NCBI RefSeq assembly: GCF_000282375.1
Contig: NZ_AKJK01000046.1
Location: 1-64,000 of the forward strand
Direction: 5' to 3'
Origin: Pseudomonas sp. GM50
Lineage (GTDB): Bacteria > Pseudomonadota > Gammaproteobacteria > Pseudomonadales > Pseudomonadaceae
DNA length: 64,000 nucleotides
The notes under the pieces are model-generated. The model did not search any database. It worked only from the letters and a program-made list of their open reading frames with translations, and had not been told where the DNA came from. The translations under genes were made by a program, and so were the position numbers. Below are positions 41,634 through 51,831 of the stretch, one piece after another; within the stretch, counting starts at the first letter, position 1; each line of letters opens with the position of its first letter.

Positions 41634-42551
41634 ATGGTCGACAAACTGACGCATCTGAAACAGCTGGAGGCCGAAAGCATCCACATCATCCGCGAGGTCG
41701 CCGCCGAGTTCGATAACCCGGTGATGCTGTACTCCGTCGGTAAAGACTCCGCCGTGATGCTGCACCTCGCGCGCAAGGCATTCTTCCCGGGCAAACTTCC
41801 GTTTCCGGTGATGCACGTTGACACCCAGTGGAAGTTCAAGGAAATGTACGCGTTCCGCGACCGCATGGTCGAAGAACTCGGCCTGGACCTGCTGGTGCAC
41901 GTGAATCCCGAGGGTGTTGCGCAGGGTATCAACCCGCTCACCCACGGCAGCGCCAAGCACACCGACATCATGAAGACCGAAGGCCTGAAACAGGCCCTCG
42001 ACAAGTACGGCTTCGATGCGGCATTCGGTGGCGCTCGTCGCGACGAAGAGAAATCCCGGGCCAAAGAGCGCGTGTATTCCTTCCGTGACACCAAGCACCG
42101 CTGGGACCCGAAAAACCAGCGCCCGGAGTTGTGGAACGTCTACAACGGCAAGGTCAACAAGGGCGAATCGATCCGCGTATTCCCGTTGTCGAACTGGACC
42201 GAGCTGGACATCTGGCAATACATCTACCTCGAAGGTATCCCGATCGTGCCGCTGTATTTCGCAGCCGAACGCGACGTTATCGAGATGAATGGCACCTGGA
42301 TCATGATCGACGACGAGCGCCTGCTCAATCACCTGAGCGACGAAGACAAGGCGCGCATCGTCAAGAAGAAGGTCCGTTTCCGTACGCTGGGCGACTACCC
42401 GTTGACCGGTGCGGTCGAGTCCGAGGCCACCAGCCTGACCGACATCATTCAGGAAATGCTCCTGACGCGAACTTCCGAACGCCAGGGCCGGGTCATCGAT
42501 CACGATGGCGCCGGTTCGATGGAAGAAAAGAAACGTCAGGGTTATTTCTAA
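41634..42551 (+). CDS. cysD: Sulfate adenylyltransferase subunit 2 (CysD)
   Basis: CysD forms adenosine 5'-phosphosulfate from sulfate and ATP, driven by CysN GTP hydrolysis. The 305-aa PAPS-reductase-fold protein has the PP-loop [18 protein letters not shown] near residues 30-50 and the [21 protein letters not shown] motif. It is followed 9 nt later by cysNC. Confidence 0.98.
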   Translation: MVDKLTHLKQLEAESIHIIREVAAEFDNPVMLYSVGKDSAVMLHLARKAFFPGKLPFPVMHVDTQWKFKEMYAFRDRMVEELGLDLLVHVNPEGVAQGINPLTHGSAKHTDIMKTEGLKQALDKYGFDAAFGGARRDEEKSRAKERVYSFRDTKHRWDPKNQRPELWNVYNGKVNKGESIRVFPLSNWTELDIWQYIYLEGIPIVPLYFAAERDVIEMNGTWIMIDDERLLNHLSDEDKARIVKKKVRFRTLGDYPLTGAVESEATSLTDIIQEMLLTRTSERQGRVIDHDGAGSMEEKKRQGYF

Positions 42552-42560
42552 GGGGTTGTC

Positions 42561-44459
<1,899 letters not shown>

Positions 44460-44474
44460 GCGTTAGCTGCAAAT

Positions 44475-44513
44475 AAAAAGCCCGCGGATGAGTGATCGCC
44501 TGCGGGCTTTTTT
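44475..44513 (+). terminator. Rho-independent terminator after cysNC
   Basis: AAAAAGCCCGC pairs with GCGGGCTTTTTT across a 16-base loop, just after the cysNC stop. The run of Ts is on the plus strand and the A run gives weaker activity on the minus strand. Confidence 0.93.
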
Positions 44514-44530
44514 GTGTCTGGGAGAACGCC

Positions 44531-44593
44531 TTCGCGGGCAAGCCTCGCTCCTACAGAGCAAAGGAACCTGTAGGAGCGAGGCTTGCCCGCGAA
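44531..44593. repeat. Tail-to-tail REP pair
   Basis: Here the REP units are in the order opposite to most of the window: CGGGCAAGCCTCGCTCCTAC (left) then GTAGGAGCGAGGCTTGCCCG (right), 11 bases apart. The variable part of a REPIN is therefore outside, not inside. It lies between the cysNC terminator and the acyltransferase stop. Confidence 0.9.
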
Positions 44594-44611
44594 TAGGCCG
44601 GTGCAGACACC

Positions 44612-45520
44612 TCAAACCTTGGCGGGATACTCGCGGTGCATCTGCCCCAGCAGCGCATCCTTGTCATTCCACAGCTGATTGATCCAACCCTGAAACTCCA
44701 GGCGATACACACCGTCCTGGTCGTAGTTCTTGCCAACGAACTGCGGTGGAATCTTCAGCTCCTGAAAGTGCACCACCACCTCCGCAACGTTCCCACAGAG
44801 CAAATCCCAATAACCCGGACGCCCGGCCGGATAGTGAATGGTCACATTGACGATGGCTTCCAACTGGTCGCCCATGGCGTCCAGCACGAAGGCAATGCCA
44901 CCCGCTTTCGGCTTGAGCAGGTAGCGGAACGGTGAGCTCTGCTGTACGTGCTTGCCCTCGGTGAAGCGCGTGCCTTCGACGAAGTTGAAAATCCCCACCG
45001 GGTTGTTGCGGAACTTGTCGCAGGTCTTGCGGGTGGTTTCCAGGTCTTTGCCTTTCTTCTCTGGATGCTTTTCCAGATAGGCCTTGGAGTAACGCTTCAT
45101 GAACGGAAAACCGAGCGCCCACCACGCCAGGCCAATTACCGGCACCCAGATCAGTTGCTGTTTGAGAAAGAACTTCAGCGGGCGGATGCGACGGTTGAGC
45201 ACGTACTGCAACACCATGATGTCGACCCAGCTCTGGTGGTTGCTGGTGATCAGGTACGAGTGCTGATAGTCCAGGCCTTCCAGCCCGCTGAGCTGCCAGC
45301 GCGTATGCCCGAGCAGGTCCATCCAGGCCTTGTTGTTGCTGATCCAGGTTTCGTGGATGTGGCTCATCAGCCAGTCGGTGAAACGCTGGGCGACGGGGAA
45401 GGGCAGCAGCAGTTTGAAGATCGCCACCACGAACAGCGGCGTGCAGCAGACAATCGTGTTCAGCGCCAACAACAGCGAGGCGATCACGCCGCGCACGGGT
45501 GCAGGTAGAAAATCCAGCAT
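44612..45520 (-). CDS. PlsC-like acyltransferase (YihG family)
   Basis: This is a membrane-bound lysophospholipid-type acyltransferase of 302 aa. The catalytic motif NHQSW (HX4D-like: NHQSWVDIM) and the later FVEGTRFTEGK and VTIHYPAG blocks are present. An N-terminal hydrophobic segment (residues ~5-40) anchors it. In E. coli YihG sets acyl composition of phosphatidic acid. The ATG directly follows the pta stop (TAAATG), suggesting coupling to acetyl-phosphate metabolism. Confidence 0.9.
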   Translation of the reverse strand: MLDFLPAPVRGVIASLLLALNTIVCCTPLFVVAIFKLLLPFPVAQRFTDWLMSHIHETWISNNKAWMDLLGHTRWQLSGLEGLDYQHSYLITSNHQSWVDIMVLQYVLNRRIRPLKFFLKQQLIWVPVIGLAWWALGFPFMKRYSKAYLEKHPEKKGKDLETTRKTCDKFRNNPVGIFNFVEGTRFTEGKHVQQSSPFRYLLKPKAGGIAFVLDAMGDQLEAIVNVTIHYPAGRPGYWDLLCGNVAEVVVHFQELKIPPQFVGKNYDQDGVYRLEFQGWINQLWNDKDALLGQMHREYPAKV

Positions 45521-47620
45521 TTAAACATCCATAGGTCGGTTGGCAGCTTGGATCGCGGTCAACGCGATGGTGTAAACGATGTCATCGACCTGCGCGCCGC
45601 GCGGCAAGTCGTTCACCGGTTTGCGCAGGCCTTGCAGCATCGGCCCGAGGCTGACGCAGTCGGCGCTGCGCTGCACGGCTTTGTGGGTGGTGTTGCCGGT
45701 GTTCAGGTCGGGGAACACGAACACCGTGGCACGCCCGGCCACCTGGCTGTTCGGCGCCAGTTGCCGCGCCACGGTTTCGTTGGCGGCGGCGTCGTACTGC
45801 AACGGGCCGTCGATCAGCAGCGAGTTTTGCTGTTCGTGGGCGAGCAATGTGGCCTCGCGAACCTTCTCGACTTCTTCACCGCTGGCCGACTCACCGCTGG
45901 AATAGCTGATCATCGCCACGCGCGGAATGATGCCGAACGCCGCGGCCGAATCGGCGCTTTGCAAGGCGATCTCGGCCAGTTCGCTGGCGCTCGGGTGCGG
46001 GTTCATCACGCAGTCGCCGTAAACCAGCACTTCTTCCGGAAACAGCATGAAGAACACCGAAGACACCAGCGTGCAGCCCGGCGCGGTCTTGATCAGTTGC
46101 AGGGCCGGGCGGATGGTGTTGGCGGTAGAGTGAATGACCCCGGACACCAGCCCGTCGACTTCATCCAGCGCCAGCATCATGGTGCCGATCACCACGGTGT
46201 CTTCCAGTTGTTGCTCGGCCATCGGCGCGTTGAGGCTTTTAGTCTTGCGCAGCGCAACCATCGGCTCGACGTAACGCTCACGGATCAGGTCCGGGTCGAG
46301 GATTTCCAGCCCAGGCGGCAACTCGATGCCTTGGGCGCGGGCGACCGCTTCGACGTCCGCCGGTTTGGCCAGCAACACGCAGCGGGCAATGCCGCGCGCC
46401 TGACAGATCGCCGCGGCCTGCACGGTCAACGGCTCGCTGCCTTCGGGCAACACGATGCGCTTGTTGGCGGCCTGGGCGCGCTGGATCAGTTGATAACGGA
46501 ACACCGCTGGCGACAGGCGCATTTCCCGTGGCGTGCCGCAACGCTGGTGCAGCCAGTTGGCGTCGAGGTGGCTGGCGACGAAATCGGTGATGATTTCCGC
46601 ACGTTCGCGGTCGTCGATCGGGATTTCCTTGTTCAAGCCGTTCAACTGGTTGGCGGTGTCGTAGGAACCGGTGCTGACCGACAACACCGGCAAGCCGGCC
46701 TGCAAGGCGCCACGGCACAAATCCATGATGCGCGGGTCGGGCAGGGTGTCGCTGGTCAGCAACAGGCCGGCCAGAGGCACGCCGTTCATCGCCGCGAGGC
46801 TGACGGCGAGGATGATGTCGTCGCGATCGCCGGGGGTTACCACCAGCACACCGGGTTTGAGCAGCTCCACGGTATTGCGCATGGTACGCGCGCAGATAAT
46901 GATTTTGGTCATGCGCCGGGTTTCGTAATCGCCGGCGTTGAGCACCTGGGCGCCCATCAGGTCGGCCACGTCGCGGGTGCGCGGTGCGTTCAGTTCCGGT
47001 TGATACGGGATGCAGCCGAGCAGGCGGAAGTCGCCACTGCGCAGCAACGGCGAGTGCTCCTTCAGGCGCGAGGCGAAGGCCTCCATGCTTTCGTCGGTCT
47101 TGACCTTGTTGAGGATCACGCCCAGGACTTTCGGGTCTTTCGGTCCGCCGAACAATTGCGCCTGCAACTCCACCCGACCGGACAATTCAGTCAGCACTTC
47201 GTTTTCCGGTGCCGAGACCAGAATCACATCGGCGTCCAGGCTCTTGGCCAAATGCAGGTTGACCCGCGCCGCGTAACTGGCGCTGCGGGTCGGGACCATG
47301 CCTTCGACGATCAGCACGTCCTTTCCGACAGCGGCTTGCTGATAAAGGGTGATGATTTCTTCGAGCAGTTCGTCCAGCTGACCGTCGCCGAGCATCCGCT
47401 CAACGTGGGCCAGGCCCAGTGGCTGAGGCGGTTTCAAACCGTGGGTGCGGGCCACCAGTTCGGTGGAGCGTTCAGGGCCCGTGTCGCCCGGGTGCGGCTG
47501 GGCAATCGGTTTGAAAAAGCCGACTTTGAGACCGGCCCGCTCAAGCGTACGCACCAGCCCCAGGCTGATGGAGGTCAGACCCACACCAAAATCGGTGGGT
47601 GCGATAAAAAAAGTTTGCAT
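45521..47620 (-). CDS. pta: Phosphate acetyltransferase, long form
   Basis: Pta interconverts acetyl-CoA and acetyl phosphate. The 699-aa protein has an N-terminal BioD-like P-loop region (FIAPTDFGVGLTSISLGLVRTLERAG), a central DRTGG domain, and the C-terminal catalytic PTA domain from about residue 375 (LPEGSEPLTVQAAAICQARG; GDCVMNPHPSASELAEIALQSADSAAAFGI). No ackA lies next to it in this window. The upstream neighbour is a DUF3565 gene on the same strand. Confidence 0.97.
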   Translation of the reverse strand: MQTFFIAPTDFGVGLTSISLGLVRTLERAGLKVGFFKPIAQPHPGDTGPERSTELVARTHGLKPPQPLGLAHVERMLGDGQLDELLEEIITLYQQAAVGKDVLIVEGMVPTRSASYAARVNLHLAKSLDADVILVSAPENEVLTELSGRVELQAQLFGGPKDPKVLGVILNKVKTDESMEAFASRLKEHSPLLRSGDFRLLGCIPYQPELNAPRTRDVADLMGAQVLNAGDYETRRMTKIIICARTMRNTVELLKPGVLVVTPGDRDDIILAVSLAAMNGVPLAGLLLTSDTLPDPRIMDLCRGALQAGLPVLSVSTGSYDTANQLNGLNKEIPIDDRERAEIITDFVASHLDANWLHQRCGTPREMRLSPAVFRYQLIQRAQAANKRIVLPEGSEPLTVQAAAICQARGIARCVLLAKPADVEAVARAQGIELPPGLEILDPDLIRERYVEPMVALRKTKSLNAPMAEQQLEDTVVIGTMMLALDEVDGLVSGVIHSTANTIRPALQLIKTAPGCTLVSSVFFMLFPEEVLVYGDCVMNPHPSASELAEIALQSADSAAAFGIIPRVAMISYSSGESASGEEVEKVREATLLAHEQQNSLLIDGPLQYDAAANETVARQLAPNSQVAGRATVFVFPDLNTGNTTHKAVQRSADCVSLGPMLQGLRKPVNDLPRGAQVDDIVYTIALTAIQAANRPMDV

Positions 47621-47680
47621 GCGGATTCTCTAAGGGTGCATGGCAATGGTGAGCACCTATGGCTGGTGTTCTACCGAATT

Positions 47681-47896
47681 TCAGTCGCCAAGGTTATCGC
47701 TAACCGAGCCTTGTGCGCACCAACCACAATCAAAGGGCTGGCCTATTTTTTCATTACGCAGCAAAGGGTCCAGCACCCAGGCCCGGGATTGCCACGGCGG
47801 CTGGTGCCGCAGGTGTTGGGTATGGCCGCAGGAAAGCTCGGCCACCCAGTGTCCGTCTTCGTCCTGATGAAAACCTGTGACGGTCGAGGCTTTCAT
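47681..47896 (-). CDS. DUF3565 small protein
   Basis: This 71-aa protein starts at ATG 47896 (MKASTVTGFHQDEDGHW). It has a zinc-finger-like cysteine/histidine set (LSCGHTQHLRH and FDCGWC), typical of DUF3565. The longer open frame upstream overlaps the slyD promoter. Function is unknown. It is divergent from slyD and precedes pta. Confidence 0.83.
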   Translation of the reverse strand: MKASTVTGFHQDEDGHWVAELSCGHTQHLRHQPPWQSRAWVLDPLLRNEKIGQPFDCGWCAQGSVSDNLGD

Positions 47897-47987
47897 CGCG
47901 ACCCGTCTGTCCGGGTTGTGTTCGCTTTCGGGCGATTGCTTCGCTAAACTTGGACATTCATCTTTCTTATGCAAAAGGTCTCGCCCC

Positions 47988-48473
47988 ATGCTGATCGCCG
48001 CCAATAAGGCTGTCTCCATCGACTATACCCTGACCAACGACGCTGGTGAGGTCATCGACAGCTCCGCCGGCGGCGCGCCGCTGGTCTACCTGCAAGGCGC
48101 AGGTAATATTATCCCGGGCCTGGAAAAGGCACTGGAAGGCAAAGCAGTCGGTGACGAACTGACTGTCGCCGTAGAACCTGAAGATGCCTACGGCGAATAC
48201 GCTGCCGAACTGGTCAGCACCCTGAGCCGCAGCATGTTCGAAGGCGTCGACGAACTGGAAGTGGGCATGCAGTTCCACGCTTCCGCGCCGGACGGCCAGA
48301 TGCAGATCGTCACCATTCGCGATCTGGACGGCGACGATGTCACTGTCGACGGCAACCACCCGTTGGCCGGTCAGCGCCTGAATTTCCAGGTCAAGATCAT
48401 CGATATCCGTGACGCCAGCCAGGAAGAAATCGCTCATGGTCACGTCCATGGCGAAGGTGGCCATCACCACTGA
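47988..48473 (+). CDS. slyD: FKBP-type peptidyl-prolyl isomerase SlyD
   Basis: SlyD is a prolyl isomerase and chaperone; in enterobacteria its metal-rich tail aids nickel delivery. It is 161 aa from ATG 47988, with an FKBP domain (YTLTNDAGEVIDSSAG, ALEGKAVGDELTVAVEPEDAYGEY), the insert-in-flap domain around 70-125, and a short His-rich C-terminus HGHVHGEGGHHH. A terminator follows. Confidence 0.96.
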   Translation: MLIAANKAVSIDYTLTNDAGEVIDSSAGGAPLVYLQGAGNIIPGLEKALEGKAVGDELTVAVEPEDAYGEYAAELVSTLSRSMFEGVDELEVGMQFHASAPDGQMQIVTIRDLDGDDVTVDGNHPLAGQRLNFQVKIIDIRDASQEEIAHGHVHGEGGHHH

Positions 48474-48502
48474 TTTTCTGCGCTAAGCTTTGAGAGCTGG
48501 AG

Positions 48503-48526
48503 AGGCGCCCGAGGGGCGCCTTTTTT
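48503..48526 (+). terminator. Rho-independent terminator after slyD
   Basis: AGGCGCC pairs with GGCGCCT across a short loop, followed by TTTTTT. Confidence 0.92.
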
Positions 48527-48597
48527 AGTCCGCGGCTGTCCCCGGTGGCACCGCCAAGTGGCTGTTTTGAGAAGAACACTGGAATTTGGAGTTCGTC

Positions 48598-49080
48598 ATG
48601 AGTGCTTTTCACGACCTTAAACTGACAGCCCTGGATGGTCAGGAGCTACCTTTGGCGCCCTTCAAGGGGCATGTCGTGCTGGTGGTCAACGTTGCCTCCA
48701 AATGTGGTTTGACCCCACAGTACGCGGCGCTGGAAAACCTCTACCAGCAATACAAGGACAAGGGCTTCAGTGTGCTGGGCTTGCCGTGCAACCAGTTTGC
48801 CGGGCAAGAACCGGGCACCGAGCAGGAGATCCAGGCATTCTGCAGCCTCAACTATGGCGTGACCTTTCCGTTGTCCAGCAAGCTGGAAGTCAACGGTCAT
48901 GAGCGTCATCAGTTGTATCGTCTACTGGCGGGCGAAGGCGCGGAATTTCCGGGCGACATCACCTGGAACTTCGAGAAATTCCTGCTGGGCAAGGATGGTC
49001 GTGTGCTGGCGCGGTTCTCGCCGCGTACGGCGCCGGATGATCCGACCGTCGTTCATGCGATTGAAAAAGCGCTGAGCTGA
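48598..49080 (+). CDS. Glutathione peroxidase-family thiol peroxidase
   Basis: This is a 160-aa Cys-type GPx that reduces peroxides, in bacteria usually with thioredoxin. The catalytic residues are Cys36 (ASKCGLTPQY), Gln70 (NQFAGQEPG) and Trp123 (WNFEKFL). Its start has TTGGAG at six-base spacing. No signal peptide is present, so it is cytosolic. Confidence 0.93.
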   Translation: MSAFHDLKLTALDGQELPLAPFKGHVVLVVNVASKCGLTPQYAALENLYQQYKDKGFSVLGLPCNQFAGQEPGTEQEIQAFCSLNYGVTFPLSSKLEVNGHERHQLYRLLAGEGAEFPGDITWNFEKFLLGKDGRVLARFSPRTAPDDPTVVHAIEKALS

Positions 49081-49089
49081 CATCCCCCT

Positions 49090-49197
49090 CTGTAGGAGCG
49101 AGGCTTGCCCGCGAAGACGCCATGTCATTCAACATTGATATCGACTGACATGACGCCTTCGCGGGCAAGTCGGATCGCCGCACCGCTCGCTCCTACA
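49090..49197. repeat. REPIN with an unequal right arm
   Basis: The left REP is the standard GTAGGAGCGAGGCTTGCCCG; the right REP contains a GTCGGATCGCCGCACCGCTC stretch in place of the short head, lengthening that hairpin arm. The inner arms still pair (GCGAAGACGCCATGTCA with its complement TGACATGACGCCTTCGC, apart from small differences). It is a natural hybrid of two REP subtypes. Confidence 0.88.
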
Positions 49198-49305
49198 ATG
49201 TTTTCTGTCTTTTGATCCTTAATCACTTAAATCAATAGTGCTGTTCAAGGCTTGGCAGTCTCCATATTATCGCCGTCATAAAGTCTATATCCCGTGGAGC
49301 GTCCC

Positions 49306-50409
49306 ATGCCCGTCAAAGCCCTGTTCAAGCCTTTTCACCTAGGCGCTCTCGAGTTGCCGACACGCGTCGTCATGGCGCCGATGACTCGCTCGTTTTCGCC
49401 GGGCGGCGTGCCCAATTCCAAAGTGATCGAGTACTACCGTCGTCGCGCCGCTGCCGGGGTTGGGCTGATCATCACCGAAGGCACCACCGTCGGTCACAAG
49501 GCCTCCAACGGCTATCCGAACGTGCCGCACTTCTATGGTGAAGCGGCATTGGCCGGCTGGAAGAAAGTCGTCGATGCGGTGCATGCCGAGGGCGGGAAAA
49601 TCGTTCCGCAACTGTGGCATGTGGGCAGCGTGCGCCGCATCGGCACTGAGCCGGATGCCAGCGTGCCGGGTTACGGCCCGTCAGAAAAATTGAAGGACGG
49701 TCAGGTCGTGGTTCACGGCATGACCAAGGAAGATATCCAGGACGTGATCGCCGCGTTCGCCCAAGCCGCCAAGGATGCTCAGAGCATTGGCATGGACGGT
49801 GTGGAAATCCACGGTGCCCACGGTTATCTGGTGGACCAGTTTTTCTGGGAAGGCAGCAATCAGCGTACTGACGAATACGGTGGCAGCCTGGCGAACCGTT
49901 CGCGCTTCGCCATCGAACTGATTCAAGCGGTGCGTGCAGCGGTCGGCGAGGGTTTCCCGATCATCTTCCGTTTCTCCCAGTGGAAGCAGCAGGACTACAC
50001 CGCACGTCTAGTACAAACCCCGGAAGCGTTGGGTGAGTTCCTCAAGCCGTTGTCCGACGCTGGCGTGGATATTTTCCACTGCTCGACACGCCGTTTCTGG
50101 GAGCCGGAGTTCGACGGTTCCGAGCTGAACCTGGCCGGTTGGACCCGCAAGCTCACGGGCAAGCCAACCATCACCGTCGGCAGCGTCGGCCTGGACGGTG
50201 AGTTCCTGCAATTCATGGTCAACACCGACAAGATTGCGCAACCGGCCAGCCTGGAAAAACTGCTGGAGCGGTTGAATAACGATGAGTTCGATCTGGTGGC
50301 AGTGGGTCGTGCATTGCTGGTGGACCCGGACTGGGCGCAGAAAGTGCGGGACGGTCGTGAGCAGGACATTCTACCGTTCAGCCGTGAAGCGTTGATGACG
50401 CTGGTTTAA
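49306..50409 (+). CDS. Old Yellow Enzyme-family NADH:flavin oxidoreductase
   Basis: This is a 367-aa FMN-dependent TIM-barrel ene-reductase. Family parts include APMTRSFSPGGVP, EGTTVGHKASNGY, PQLWHVGS, GMDGVEIHGAHGYLVDQFFWEGSNQRTDEYGGS-type active-site loop, and DLVAVGRALLVDPDW. ATG 49306 has GGAG seven bases upstream; the GTG at 49294 precedes that site. It reduces activated C=C bonds; the natural substrate is unknown. Confidence 0.93.
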   Translation: MPVKALFKPFHLGALELPTRVVMAPMTRSFSPGGVPNSKVIEYYRRRAAAGVGLIITEGTTVGHKASNGYPNVPHFYGEAALAGWKKVVDAVHAEGGKIVPQLWHVGSVRRIGTEPDASVPGYGPSEKLKDGQVVVHGMTKEDIQDVIAAFAQAAKDAQSIGMDGVEIHGAHGYLVDQFFWEGSNQRTDEYGGSLANRSRFAIELIQAVRAAVGEGFPIIFRFSQWKQQDYTARLVQTPEALGEFLKPLSDAGVDIFHCSTRRFWEPEFDGSELNLAGWTRKLTGKPTITVGSVGLDGEFLQFMVNTDKIAQPASLEKLLERLNNDEFDLVAVGRALLVDPDWAQKVRDGREQDILPFSREALMTLV

Positions 50410-50429
50410 GCGGCATCCGGGCGGGCCTC

Positions 50430-50518
50430 TTCGCGGGCAAGCCTCGCTCCTACAGGTTAGCGTCGCCCGCAATATTGCGAACGACACAAACCCTGTAGGA
50501 GCGAGGCTTGCCCGCGAA
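50430..50518. repeat. Second tail-to-tail REP pair
   Basis: Left unit CGGGCAAGCCTCGCTCCTAC (inside 50430-50456) and right unit GTAGGAGCGAGGCTTGCCCG (inside 50492-50518) face each other the reverse way from ordinary REPINs, with a 35-base middle containing GTCGCCCGCAATATTGCGAACGAC. It lies between two convergent genes. Confidence 0.9.
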
Positions 50519-50523
50519 GCTTT

Positions 50524-51699
50524 TCAAGGCAACAACGCTGCATCAGGCAGGGATTGCCCCTGCAAACAAGCCCCCCGCAACTGCCCCTCGAACTGCTCGA
50601 TAATCGCCGCCCAACCCTGGCGGCTCGCATGCTGGCGTGCATTAAGGCGCACGCAGCGCAAGGTTTCGCGTTCCTCCAGCAGCCAACGTGCGGCATCGCA
50701 GAACGCCTCTTCATCCCCGGGCATGGCCAGTACGCCGTTGTAGCCATGGCGAATATGCTGGGCCGCCGCAGCCTGATCGTAAGCGACCACCCCCAGCCCC
50801 GAGGCCAATGCCTCAAGCACCACATTGCCGAAGGTTTCGGTCAGGCTTGGAAACAGAAACACATCCCCCGACGCATAGTGACTGGCCAAGGCTTCGCCGC
50901 GTTGTGAGCCGCAGAAAATCGCTTCGGGCAATTCCTTTTCCAGCATCGATCTTTGCGGACCATCACCGACCACAATCAATTTCATTTTGCGCTGTGGATA
51001 AGTCATTTTCAGCGTGTCGAAACTGCGCTTGAGCAAGCCAAGATTCTTCTCCTGGGCCAAGCGCCCTACGTGGATGAAAGCAATATCATCCTCGGCCAGT
51101 CCCCATTGCTCGCGCAGCGATTTCAACCGTTTGGCCGGATGAAACAACTGGCTGTCGACACCTCGAGAGAGCAGCGCCAGGCGCTCGAAACTGCGGCGTT
51201 CCAATTCCAGTCGCTGGCTGGCGCTGGGCACCAGGGTCAGGGTCGAGCGATTGTGAAACCAGCGCAGGTAGTGAGTCAGCAAGCGCGTCAGCAGCCCGAG
51301 GCCGTACTGGCTGGAGTACTGCTGAAAATTGGTATGAAAGCCGCTGACCACCGAAATCCCCAAGCGCCGCGCCGCGCGCAATGCGGACAACCCCAGCGGT
51401 CCTTCGGTGGCGATGTACAACACGTCCGGACGATGGCGTTTCCAGCGCCGCAGCAACTTGTGCATCGACGACTGACCCCATTGCAGGCCGGGATAACCCG
51501 GCAACGGCCAGCCTCGACACAACAGCAACTCATCGTTGCTGCCCATGAGCGGGTCGCCACCCTGACGTGGCCGCACCAACTCCACCTGATGCCCGCGCGC
51601 GCGCAAACCATCGAACAAGCGGCCAAGGGTATTGGCCACACCGTTGATTTCCGGAGGGAAGGTTTCGGTGATCAGGGTGATATGCAGAGCTGTCGTCAT
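50524..51699 (-). CDS. GT4-family glycosyltransferase
   Basis: This 391-aa glycosyltransferase has the GT-B N-domain TLITETFPPEINGVANTLGRL, the C-domain HVGRLAQEKNLGLLKRSF and GDGPQRSMLEKELPEAIFCGSQRG with the acceptor Glu loop FPSLTETFGNVVLEALASGL. It resembles GDP-mannose-dependent PimB/MgtA-like enzymes. ATG 51699 (MTTALHITLITETF) was preferred to the upstream opening. The product is unknown. In P. aeruginosa a related gene sits in this neighbourhood. Confidence 0.9.
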   Translation of the reverse strand: MTTALHITLITETFPPEINGVANTLGRLFDGLRARGHQVELVRPRQGGDPLMGSNDELLLCRGWPLPGYPGLQWGQSSMHKLLRRWKRHRPDVLYIATEGPLGLSALRAARRLGISVVSGFHTNFQQYSSQYGLGLLTRLLTHYLRWFHNRSTLTLVPSASQRLELERRSFERLALLSRGVDSQLFHPAKRLKSLREQWGLAEDDIAFIHVGRLAQEKNLGLLKRSFDTLKMTYPQRKMKLIVVGDGPQRSMLEKELPEAIFCGSQRGEALASHYASGDVFLFPSLTETFGNVVLEALASGLGVVAYDQAAAAQHIRHGYNGVLAMPGDEEAFCDAARWLLEERETLRCVRLNARQHASRQGWAAIIEQFEGQLRGACLQGQSLPDAALLP

Positions 51700-51831
51700 G
51701 ACCTCAGTGTCGGCTGAGGCCATGTCGTCATTGTGACGGTGGGATGATGGATTTGTGACGAGATACCTGGCGGTGACGATTTGTGTTCATCGGACATCGC
51801 TCAGTAACCCTTGGACTCCAGGGCTCCGCTA

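Noticed and set aside
45548..47947. 799-codon open frame antisense to pta
   Set aside because: Shadow of the conserved pta gene with no family hallmarks.
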